Assembly (NCBI RefSeq): GCF_040054535.1
Contig: NC_090783.1
Coordinates: 871,001 to 935,000 of the forward strand
Direction: 5' to 3'
DNA: 64,000 bases
Source of the DNA: Antennarius striatus
Lineage: Eukaryota > Chordata > Actinopteri > Lophiiformes > Antennariidae
Shown: one piece after another, positions 48,619 through 59,100 of the stretch
How positions within the stretch are numbered: position 1 is the first letter of the stretch
How the letters are laid out: the number at the start of each line of letters is the position of its first letter
Notes under the pieces: generated by a model
What the model saw: the letters and a program-made list of their open reading frames with translations, nothing else
Databases searched by the model: none
Told to the model about the DNA's origin: nothing
Position numbers and translations under genes: made by a program

Positions 48619-51600
48619 ATGGAGATGATTGATTATATCAATGAACCACAGCCTGAGCAGGAACCCAGAAGAATAGACAGAAGACTGCTTCAGAAGGGTC
48701 AGAACTCCATGTGATGAACTCTAACGACACACGAGCTGATAGAGAGACTCTAGAGTTCTCAGGCCGTTTGTCAGATTTTAAAGTCACCTGATTGTGTGAC
48801 CTCCAGTAAGTTGTGTAGTCCTCTGTGGGTTCTTGTAGTCCAGTAGAGGACAGGATGTGATCCTACAACGGGGCGGGGTTGCTTTGTAGGCATTTTTCAA
48901 ACGAGTTATGAGTTGTTCAGAGAAGTTTAATTATTTCTGCCCCATGACGACCTGGCGTCTCATCCGGGGTGTCCCCTGCTTCTCGCCTGTATCCAGCTGG
49001 GATGGGCTCCAGAACCGTGACCCACAAGGTGGACCGGCGTCTGGAGACGAGACGATTACGGTCGTCTGGTCAGCGATCAAATGATGGAATATGAATTTGT
49101 GTGTTTTATAACTGTAGAATATGAGTTAGCATGCTAACATCAGAATGCTAACACCTCTGACTCTGTGCTGCTTCCACAGAGAATGTCTTGGACTTCATCT
49201 TCATCAGCTTCGGCCTGTTGTGCATCATCCAAGCTGTTCTCAACGTTTCTCTACGTCTCTCTCGTGAGTTCAGTCGACGCTTTGTGTAACTGTCAGCTTG
49301 ACCAAACAGAACACACAACATCCGCGTTGCACACACGTTTGGTAATGTCACATGTTTCACAACATCCTATAAAAACACAAAGAGAATGTTTCAGATTTTT
49401 GTATTTATTTAATTTCTTGGCCTGATGCCGTCTTTTTCAGAAAGCAGAGAATCCACCAATTTGAGCTGCATCTCAACGCCGTCCTACAACATAACACAAG
49501 CAAAGGCGCTGCTGGACTGTGAGCAGAGGAACAACCAGCAGTGCAAAGGATTCCAGGAAAGACTCAACACCCTGAGCAGAGAAACGGACCTGCTGAGAAA
49601 CCAAATCACCAACCTTGAGAACACCGTCAGGAACCTGGAGAACGAGAAGATGAACCTGGAGAACGAGAAGAAGAACCTTCGGAAGAAGCTGAAGGGTGAG
49701 AAAACATCTGCCTGTTTGCTGTGCCCTCGGGCCGGGGACAGGTGCCTAACTGTAATCTCTGACGAGTGACCAAATTGGATACCTGGCCTTCTTAGAGTCC
49801 CCGGGGGGGTCACTAATTAGTCTCCTACGGGGGACTCCATTGATCCTCTTCGGAACATCAATGTTCACGTCGACAATTACAGTGAGACCTGGAAAGGGGT
49901 GATCGGGATGAATAGCCTCTCTGATCTGAACATGAGTAGTGTGCTGTTATTGGACCTCTGTTCCAGTCAAAGTTTGCTCAGAACTAACACCTTGTTCGAG
50001 CACAAGAAGTTCTACAGGTGCACATGGCACCATGACACTCTAGACCAGAGATTGAAGTTTGACTTTGTTGTATAATCAGACTTCCGACAATATGTCTTGG
50101 ACACTCAGGTGAAGTGAGGGGCAGAGTTGTCAACTGGATCCGCTGGCAGGACTTGTGCCCGGACAGACTTGGCAGGATCAAATGTGTTTTGAGTGTCTGA
50201 AGGTCTGGTGGAACCCTCTATTAGCAAGGTCTTCAACTCCCACCTCCGGGACAGCTTCTCCCAGATCCCCCAGGAGGTTGGGGACATTGAGTCAGAGTGG
50301 ACCATATTCTCCACCACCAATGCTGGCGGGAGCTGTGGTCGTTAGGTCTCCGATGTCTGTCATAGTGGCAATCCCTTAACCTGTTAGTGGATGCCAGAAG
50401 TACGGGATTCCGTCAAGCTAAAGAAGGAGTCTTATTGAGTCTTGTTGGATCGTGGGACTCCAAAGGTACTTGACATTTACAGGCAGGCCAGGTGTACTGT
50501 GACTCAAGTGGTCATGGAGGTAAAAACTCAGGCCTAGGAGGAGTTCAGGGAGCCATGGAGGAGGACTATGGGTTGGCCTCAAAGAAATTTTGGCATACAG
50601 TCCGGCGCCTCAGGAGGGGAAAATTGTGAAATACCAACACTGTTTACAGTGGAGGTAGTGAGATGCCGATCTCAGTGGGGCAGCACTGGGGGATTTGCAT
50701 TGAGTACCTCAAATCTCTCTATGTGCAGAGATTTGAGCCTCGGACTCAGGAAGAACAATGTGGTTTTTGTCCCAGTCACAGAGCACTAGACCAGCTCCAC
50801 ACTCTCCATCGAGTGCTCGAGGGTTCATGGGCGTTTGACCAACCAGTCAATATGTATTTTGTAGATCTGGAAAAGGCCCTCAACCGAATCCCTCCTGGTA
50901 CTTTATGGGGAGTGCTTTGGGAGTATGGGGTTTGGGGCCCTTTGCTAGGGACTGTCCATTCCTTGCATGACCAAAGGCAGAGCTTGGTTCGCACCGCTGA
51001 CAGTAAGCCAGACCAGTTTCAGGTGTATTCTGGACTTCAGGAGGGCTGTCCTCTGTCACCAGTGCTGTTCATAATCTTCATGGACAGAATTTCTAGGTGC
51101 AGCCGGGGCCCAGAAGAAGTCCGGTATGGGGACCGAAGGATTTCACTGGACCTGCACTAGGGCAGTTTGCAGCTGAGTGCAACACGAGTGAGATGAAGAT
51201 CAGCACCGCCAAGTCTGAGGCCGTGGTTCTCAACCTGAGAAAGGTGGTCTTCCCTCTTCAGGTCAGTGGAGACTCTTTGCCCCAAGTGGAGGAGTTTAAG
51301 TATCTTGGGGTCTTGTTCATGAGTGACAGAAGGATGGAAAGTGAGATTGACAGATGGCTCAGTGCAGCTTCTGCAGTGATGTGGTCATTCTATAGGTCTG
51401 TCGTGGTGAAGAAGAAGCTGAGTCACAAGACTCAGCTCCTTCTTACTGGTCAATTTACGTTCTTACTCTCACTTTGGACGTGAGCTTTGGGTCATGACCA
51501 AAAGGACACGATCCTGGATGCAAGCAGTTGCAGTGAGTTTTCTCCGTAGAGCGGTTGGGTGCACCCTTAGAGATAGGATGAGGAGCCCAGTCACCAAACG

Positions 51601-52536
51601 TAGTAGAGCTGTTGCTCCTCCATGTCGAGCGGAGCCAGCTGAGGTGGCTCGGGCATGTGTTCTGGATGCCTCCTGGACGCCTCCTAAGGAGGTGTTCTGG
51701 GCATGTTTTACTTGGAGGAGACCTCAGGGAAGACCTAGGACACGCTGGAGGGACTATGTCTCTCGACTGGCCTGGGAATGCCTCGGGATCCCTCCGAAAG
51801 AGCTAGTTGAGGTGTCTGGGGAGAGGAAGTATGGGCATTCCTGCTCAGACTGTTATCTTCGTGACCCTGCTCCAGAAAAGCAACGGATGGATGGATGGAT
51901 GGATGGATGGATGGATGGATTGGATTGGATATTTCAAACAGCCGATGAAGAGTTTCAGTGACAGGACGATCCACATGTCATTTTGTGGACCAGAGCTCAG
52001 TACGTCTTCTCAGCCGTGTCCTGATGGATGGATGGTGATCCAGTGCCGATGTTACTTCCTGTCCAGTGAGATGAGGTCATGGCAGGAGGGCAGGAGCTCC
52101 TGTCAGGCGGTCGGAGCTGATCTGGTGGTGACCCAGACCAAGGAGGAGCAGGTAAGGATGGCTGGAGGAGTTCCTGGATCTACTGGATGCTGAGGGGGAA
52201 CTTTAAAGTTTTTTTTGCCGTCTTCTCAATCAGAGGGAGCTTGTGCGCTATATGGCTAGGTTTCCTGATCTGCAGTTCTGGATTGGTCTGAGTAACACAA
52301 CAGGGACCTTCCAGTGGGTGGATGGATCGATCGAAACCTTTGGGTAAGAATTCAGTTATCCCAAATTATTCTGAAGGATAGGTTGAGTCCAAATAAAAGA
52401 CTGTTCTGTATTCAGGGCCCGTCCAGGCAAGAGGGACTGCGTGAAAATTACTGTCCACTCTTACACGTCATACAGTTCGGCGGACGTCCCCTGTGGACAA
52501 AGGCTGCGCTGGGTTTGTGAGAAAGATCCACGTTAA
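48619..52536 (+). CDS. Lectin E, type II transmembrane C-type lectin-like receptor
   Basis: Exons 48619-48697, 49180-49263, 49441-49695, 51994-52151, 52234-52343 and 52416-52536; 807 nt, 268 residues, all GT-AG. No signal peptide. A 27-residue cytoplasmic tail (MEMIDYINEPQPEQEPRR) has one tyrosine in a YIN context. One membrane segment follows (DFIFISFGLLCIIQAVLNVS). The extracellular stalk has two sequons and a long heptad coiled coil (NQITNLENTVRNLENEKMN). The lectin domain runs CPDGWMVIQCRCYFLSS, FWIGLSNTTGTFQWVDGS, DCVKITV to CGQRLRWVCEKD. No WND or EPN motif, so calcium-dependent sugar binding is unlikely; it resembles NK-type or CD209-like fish receptors. Intron 3 holds a LINE. Probable dimer through the coiled coil. 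AATAAA at 52739-52744. Confidence 0.87.
49790..51926 (+). mobile_element. Rex3/RTE-like LINE in lectin E intron 3
   Basis: Broken plus-strand frames give a reverse transcriptase: EEQCGFCPSHRALDQLHTLH, MYFVDLEKALNRIPPGTLWG, GLQEGCPLSPVLFIIFMDRI, VEEFKYLGVLFMSDRRMESE, then [20 protein letters not shown] near the C-terminus. The FADD catalytic block is missing, apparently by a small deletion after the QEGCPLSP motif. The element ends in a (GGAT)n tail at about 51886-51926, 68 bases before lectin E exon 4. Several stops and frame shifts; dead. The 5' limit is uncertain. Same family as the fragment at 28376-28830. Confidence 0.85.
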
Positions 52537-52839
52537 CAGCAGCGGCTCATGGAAACGACCTTCTCTTCTTCTACATGATGGATTTGACCAAAAATGATCA
52601 TCAATCAATAGAAAACTCAATGAAATGTAGAATGTAGAGAAATGAAACACACAACTCCATCGGAGGAACAAAGAGATGGATTTGAAATGATGTGAAGTTT
52701 AAACCTTCGTTCTGATTGGTGGTTGATGGAACCTGATGAATAAATGATGTAAAACAACGAGAAGACAAACTCCTGTCCTGTTTGTTCGTGGTCAGTGTTT
52801 TCTATCAGAGCTCCGCCTACTTCCTGGTGGGATCCTTAG

Positions 52840-53820
52840 CCCTCATGCTATATTGATCCGTTACAAACAACATTGATGTTGTGGGTCAATTTGACCCAGT
52901 GCATGTTTATCCAAAAAATGTCCAAATCCAAAAGCAATTCCTATTGTTTAGATGTAATTACTAATTCCATCACTATTATAACAATACTTAGGGCCATGTT
53001 GTTCCTTACCTTTTTCAGGTAATGGTTCAATTAGGATAATTCACTTGTTTTTCATAAAACATACGTTTTCTTATTGTTTTAACATTATTATTACTTTAAA
53101 CACAAGTTTTACATTGCACATTTAACACTGAAATATAACGGTAAGATTTGGTTTTACCTCTATGTTGATGAACCAGAGATGAAAAAAAAACAACAAGCAA
53201 TAGTAATATGAACATGGTGTTTGTATGTGTGTGTGTGTGTGTGTCTGTCTGTTCATCGATACAGCACATGAGTGACATGTTTGTGCTTTGTGTAAATGAA
53301 TTTGATTCCTTTACTATGGTGTATTTTTGCTGAACCTAAGACAAACACAATGCACTCTCATACATGTATGAACACACACACACTGGTGTACTAGGTGCAG
53401 TCCTCTCCTGGATTCCCCTCACTGTAGCTCAAGATATATGTCCAACTCCCTCCACTTCCGTCCCAAGACACACCTCCCCTCTAGTTTACTCACTTCTAGC
53501 ATGATTTTCTGTATTGAATTTGGCCTGACCAGCTGAAAAGCTGACTTGATGTCTGTCAAGACACGTCACTGCCAACCTGGTGGGCCCTGGCGCTGTCTTT
53601 ATGTCTTCTGCAAAGTTTTACCTGACACATATTTGGGGATGAAGACCACTGTACTTCAACATTTTTTGACATGTCTTCTGCTGCTCATTTCGTAAAGGTC
53701 TGCCTGATGCAGTGTAATGTTGGTAGGACTCCCATGCAGAGAATCTTTTATGTTTTGACCCTCCACTGTTCAGTGTTCACTGAACATAAACTGTTCCCGT
53801 CAAGTCACAACACTTGCACC

Positions 53821-53853
<33 letters not shown>

Positions 53854-54108
53854 TATATTGGGGTGAAATAGGTCTCACATTTCCAAATAGTCCTGATTGC
53901 TGGGTCAAATTGACCCGTACAGAAACATTGTTTCATAAACATGCAGAGGCTAGTTAAAACTATGTGATAAACCATTTCATAGTGTATGTTGATTACAACA
54001 ATTAAGCTAAGCAGAAGAAGTTTCACACAGAAAAAAATATTTTAACCTTTTTTCCTAGATCTACAAACTTTAAAATGGGTCAGTTTTACCCGTGACCTAG
54101 CAGGAGGG
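52840..54108. mobile_element. Non-autonomous piggyBac-like element, 1.27 kb
   Basis: Begins CCCTCATGCTA and ends TAGCAGGAGGG, so the terminal inverted repeats are about 11-13 bp. Flanked by TTAG (52836-52839) on the left and TTAA (54109-54112) on the right, the piggyBac target with one changed base. Each end also carries a GGTCAATTTGACCC-like subterminal motif. The duplicate copy of this region at 44485-44488 shows an uninterrupted TTAA, the empty site. No transposase frame found inside. It inserted just 3' of lectin E. Confidence 0.85.
53820..53853. repeat. (GT)n(GA)n microsatellite inside the piggyBac-like element
   Basis: A GT tract passing into GAGAGA. Confidence 0.9.
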
Positions 54109-55250
54109 TTAACTTCCTCCTGCCAGACGTCAACATTAGTGGCTGCCGAGTCAAAATCAGTACCTGAGGTGAAGGGTTAGACAAGCCTGCCAGAATCAAA
54201 ATTAATCACGGTCTCTGAACCTGACTGAAGGTCTCAAGGGACCATTTTGTGATCCCACACCAACTCACAAATGATAAAATAAAAATAAAAGAACAAAAAC
54301 ACGAGGCATTTAAAACAAGCCTTAAAACAGTCTTTGAATAAAAAGTGGATGGAAGATGATTTGAAGTTCACTCAGATTGTGGTCCAAGACTGTCTATTTT
54401 CTACACAATTTATACGATACAAACACATCATGTCCTCTTTCAGTTTCTGTGGAGGTTGGCAGGAAAAGAGCCGTCACACGCTAACTGGAAACACAAACTC
54501 TCAAAAAAAAGGAACCAGATAAGGGAGTGGTTTATTTCAAAATCCCCCCATACAGCCCTGACCTGATGCTCAACCATATGGAGTCATCAGCCACAAGTTT
54601 CACGTCTATTCCAGGTAATCAACAAGCCCTGTGGCTCATAAAAGAGGAAGAGGAGAACAGATGATGCAGGTCAAACTTTAACTGATTTAAAGACCAGGAA
54701 GTGACGCAGAAGTTATAGTGAGAACGAAGGAATATCCGCCTTGTAAAAAGCCCCAAACTCTTTAAATGATGTAAAAAAATAAATAAATCAACCAATAGAC
54801 ATGCAGACTATACTTGTGCATAATAAATGATATATAAGTTACGTAAACAATGATAAAGAATGAAAATAAACACGAAATAAATGCAAAAAGTCACAAGAAC
54901 ACACAAGATCCGATGTCAGCTGATGTTGTATCCATCCACCAATTAGCAGAGAATCGCGGCTCATATCTCGGATTTTCGCTAGTATTTCGAACACAAAATG
55001 ACCAGAGCAACGTCTTGTATCTCAAGGTAGTAAAATATGTACTCAAACAACCTGGGATCTTCATTTAAATCCACTGTTGTCACTAACACACATTTATTCA
55101 GATGAATAACCTGAGTAAAGCTTTGATTTGCAACACTGCAACTGATGGGTTTCTCCACTGTGCAGGACACAGCTGCCATCCGGAGGTCTAGAAAGCAACA
55201 ATCAGTGAGTCAGTGAACACAGCAGGACAGTCAAGACACCACGCCCTCAT
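54109..55250. other. Intergenic stretch, no gene recognised
   Basis: The first about 25 bases continue the duplicated lectin E module (matching 44485-44512). The remainder is AT-rich with no family resemblance. Confidence 0.4.
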
Positions 55251-55480
55251 CTTAGTAGCTGGCTCCACCCTCCAGAGTCTGGCTCTGCCCTCCAGAGTCT
55301 GGCTCCGCCCTCCAGAGTCTGGGTCCAGCCCAGAGTTTCTTCCATGCTGCTGTCGCTCATGTTCTGGAGGGTTCTGTTGGGTTTCTCTTCCTCTTCTCTT
55401 TTGGTCAACCTCTTCTTCTTTCAACCCTGTAATGACGGTGCCTCTAAACAAAGGTGATCTCTTAGACCATGGTAATCTTC
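55250..55480 (+). mobile_element. LINE 3'-end relic (Rex1/L2-like)
   Basis: CCAGAGTTTCTTCCATGCTG followed by TTCTGGAGGGTTCTGTTGGG resembles the 3' untranslated end of the LINE at 63860-63950 (GCCCGGAGTTTCTTCCTCA, CTCTGGAGGGTTCAGTTGGC). The first part holds three tandem CCTCCAGAGTCTGGCTC units. Confidence 0.6.
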
Positions 55481-55596
55481 TCACAGTACCACTGAAGTAT
55501 GTTGGTGAGTGGACCAATGGTTTTACATGAGCCCTCCTCGAGCATCAGCCGGTTACCCTACAGACCCCAGTTTTCGTCACACTACTGCTTGCCATT

Positions 55597-55848
55597 GTGG
55601 TGTTGATGTTTGGCGGTGTGCAGGCAGCCTTTCACTGTGGCATTGCGGCTCCTTTCCGCCGCCCTCAAGGGGATCCACCTCCTCGACGCCTTCAGCAACA
55701 ACAGCATCTTGAAGGGCTGGAGGACCGTTACTACCAAGTTCATGATAGGCGTTCCAACACTGCTGAGCGACCCTACAATGAGGATGAGAGTGAAGCTCCT
55801 CAGTTTGAGGTTGAAACTAGTGGAGTTCCCGTTCAAGAGTCGTTGTAA
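55597..55848 (+). CDS. Unrecognised 83-residue frame with a membrane-like segment
   Basis: Starts at MVLMFGGVQAAFHCGI; the frame is already open from 55531, where VFVTLLLAIVVLMFGG makes a plausible membrane helix. A tail rich in Pro, Gln, Arg, Asp and Glu (RRPQGDPPPRRLQQQQHLEG) follows and ends in PVQESL. I do not recognise the family. It could be the last exon of a membrane protein gene, a fragment of a mobile element, or chance. Two other frames are open over the same bases, which lowers confidence. Low support as a real gene. Confidence 0.2.
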   Translation: MVLMFGGVQAAFHCGIAAPFRRPQGDPPPRRLQQQQHLEGLEDRYYQVHDRRSNTAERPYNEDESEAPQFEVETSGVPVQESL

Positions 55849-56108
55849 ATTCCTGGTGTTTTGTTACGATATTGTGATGTTAGATTTTAGTCAGGCACCT
55901 TTTAGTGCAGTCCAGGTGGGCTGCGGGGTCCTAGCTGCGATGCTAAGCCAGGTGTGCAGCATGTTAGCATAGATGATCTACGGAGATTGTTTTTCCCGTA
56001 CGAAACCGAGTCGTTTAAGAAGTTCTGTAATGCTGCAAGTGTTTAATTAAATCCCAAATCTCTTCCTGTAGAAGTGTTTCGAATCGTCTGCTGATGTGAT
56101 GAAGTTCC

Positions 56109-59100
56109 TTACAAATATAAGCTGATCGGTTGATCGACTGATGTATGGGTTTTCATGTGTCTTTTCAGACTTCCACCCTGGCTAAATCCTTTACCGCACA
56201 ATGAACAACTGAAGGGTTTCTGTCCCGTGTGGGTTCTGGTGTGGACCCTGAGATCTCCCCCACGTCTAAATGTTTTTCCACACACCGAACAAGTGAAGGG
56301 CTTCTCATCTGTGTGGGTTCTCATGTGCTCTCTTAGATGTCCACCATGTCGAAATACTTTACCACACACTGAACAGCTGAAGGGTTTATGTCCCGTGTGG
56401 GTTCTCGTGTGGACCCTGAGATCTCCACCTCGTCTGAAGACTTTTCCACAGACGGAACACGTGAAGGGCTTTTCACCGGTGTGGATTCTCAAGTGCTCCT
56501 TTAGATGTCCATCGCGCTCAAATCCTTTACCACAGACTGAACAGCTGAAGGGCTTCTCGTCGGTGTGGATTCTCATGTGCCGATAGACATACGATCTGAA
56601 CGGAAAACTCATTTTACAAACGGAACAACTGAACGTTTCCTTTCCTGTCTGAACTCCACTGTGTTCCTGCAGATGTTTCTCATCACCAGAACTTGAACCA
56701 CCTTCAGAGGAGCTAACTGCTGGATTTCCAGGATGATTTCCAGGTTCTCTGTGGTTCCTAAACTGGTTGAAGTCTGACTGAGGTTCACTGGTCTCCTCCA
56801 GGTCCTCTGGTTCAGAGGAGTGTGACATCTGGTCTTCATCTGGCTCTGGGCCTTCGTAGTCATAGTAAACAGCCTCTGTTTTCATGTCTTCATCATGAAG
56901 CCGGGAGGACTGAGGTCTCTCTTCATCTTCTTCACTCATCACAGGGACTGAAGAGAATATTAACTCTGTGACATCGTCATCCTCCTCCTTCATCCCTTGC
57001 AGCTGCTCCTTCTCCTGATTGGTCTGGACTTCCTCCGGTTCCTCTTTGATGTGTGGAGGTTCTGGTTGGACGTCCTTGTCCAGACTGGAACTTAAATCCT
57101 GCTGTTCAGGGTCAACTGCTTCTTCTGTCACCAACATCAGCTGGACGTCTGAAAAACAAAGAGACACATAGATTTATATTTGGTAGCATTTGTTCTAATT
57201 GACCGATTACATACGTCATAATCAAAGGGATATATCCGTTTTTAATTTACGAAGGAAACTCATTTCCACCACTTGTATCCAGGATCTTGTCCTTTCGGGC
57301 AAAAGTCAAGAGCTTTGTTTTCCGACTCGGTTCCTTCTTCTCCATGACGGACCTAATCAACGACTGCATCAACGATCAGTCTGTCAAGTATTGCCGCGCT
57401 CTCTCTAACTCAAACGCTCACTGACTCTATAAAATATTAAAATGATGAGAGGAAAAGCAGAAGAGTATGATAGTAAGAATATGAAGGATAATCTGCACCA
57501 GATCTTCTCTTCTACGGACAAGTTACCGAGTGACCTCAAAGAAAGGTTTGAAGAAAAGTTATAACCGGTGCTAGACAGACACCATGGAGGAAATGAGGAA
57601 CGAAATGAAGAAAATGCAGAAAGATATGGAAGAAAAAAAACCCAGCACATTGTTCTCTTGGAACCGGGACAACTAAGAATGGATGACTTGGAACAAAGCG
57701 TTCATATGAAAGATGTGATCATCACTGGCATCAAAATCAAGCCGCGGAATTACACGCATGCTGTGGCCAGAGGAGAGGGACCTGAGCACAGCGCTGACAC
57801 TGAGACTGTGGAGTAACAGGTGATATATAAACTCAGAGATCTGGAGTCAACTGTAGATCCTGACCAGATTGAGACATGTTACCCATCACCATCTGGAGGC
57901 ACGAGACCACCTGCAGTGTTGATAAAGTTTGACAATCGTAAACACAAGATAGCGCTTCTGAAACAAAGCTTTAAACTGAAAGTAAAAAATGTCTACATTG
58001 ATGAGAATCTCACTTAAAAGAATGCTGATATCGGCAAAAAAACTTGACAACTAGTGAAGAATGGACTGATCGACAACACCTGGGCGACTGGACAACAACT
58101 GACAGATCTTCATCAAAACAAAGGGGCTTTATCCGGAGAAGACGAAAACAATGGTGATCAGGAGTGCAGAGGAGTTGGTGAAATACGATCAATAAAGATG
58201 AACAAGAGTTATGACTACACCAAAGATCAGTACAAGAGAATCACTTCTATAGTGGAGCTCTACACCAATGTTTGACACATCAAGGATTCCATAAACCACC
58301 ATTCAACATTATCAATGTTAGAATGTTTTTGTTGATGTTGCAAATATGACGAATGTGTGAAGTCTGTTATATTAACATGTCCGAAAAATACATAAATACA
58401 TGATTAACTACACTATACCCTACATAATCTGTACTTACGTTTTGATGTATGTACAGTAATACCTCTGTACTCGACCATAATCCGTTCTGAGGTGGTGGTT
58501 GAGCACCGATTTGTTTGAACACCGAAACCAATTTTCCCATAAGAAATAATGGAAAGTATTTTAATCCTTTCTTACCATTTAGAAAAATACCTAAAATATT
58601 ATACGACGTGTATCTAAACAACAATGAAGATGTAAATGTGCACAAGCAGTACATGATAAAGATAAAGCATTATAAACCATTTTGTATAATTTACTTTACG
58701 TTTTGGAGAGCGGTTGATGGCACTAGCGTCATCATGGAAGGGGAATCCCTTCCATGATGACGCTAGGTAACGCGCCTCCAGGGGTTTTCTCCCTTCTCTC
58801 TCTCTTCCGTGGAGGTGAATCTGGCTGGGCAGTAGCCTTCCTCTTTTCTTTAAGAAGGAACCTGTCCATTGTCAGGTAGTCCCTACAGTAATCCCTACAG
58901 TAGTCCCTACAGTAATCCCTACAGTAATCCCTACAGTAATCCCTACAGTAACCCCTACAGTAATCCCTACAGTAGTCCCTACAGTAGTCCCTACAGTAGT
59001 CCCTACAGTAGTCCCTACAGTAGTCCCTACAGTAATCCCTACAGTAGTCCCTACAGTAATCCCTACAGTAGTCCCTACAGCAGTCCCTACAGCAATCCCT

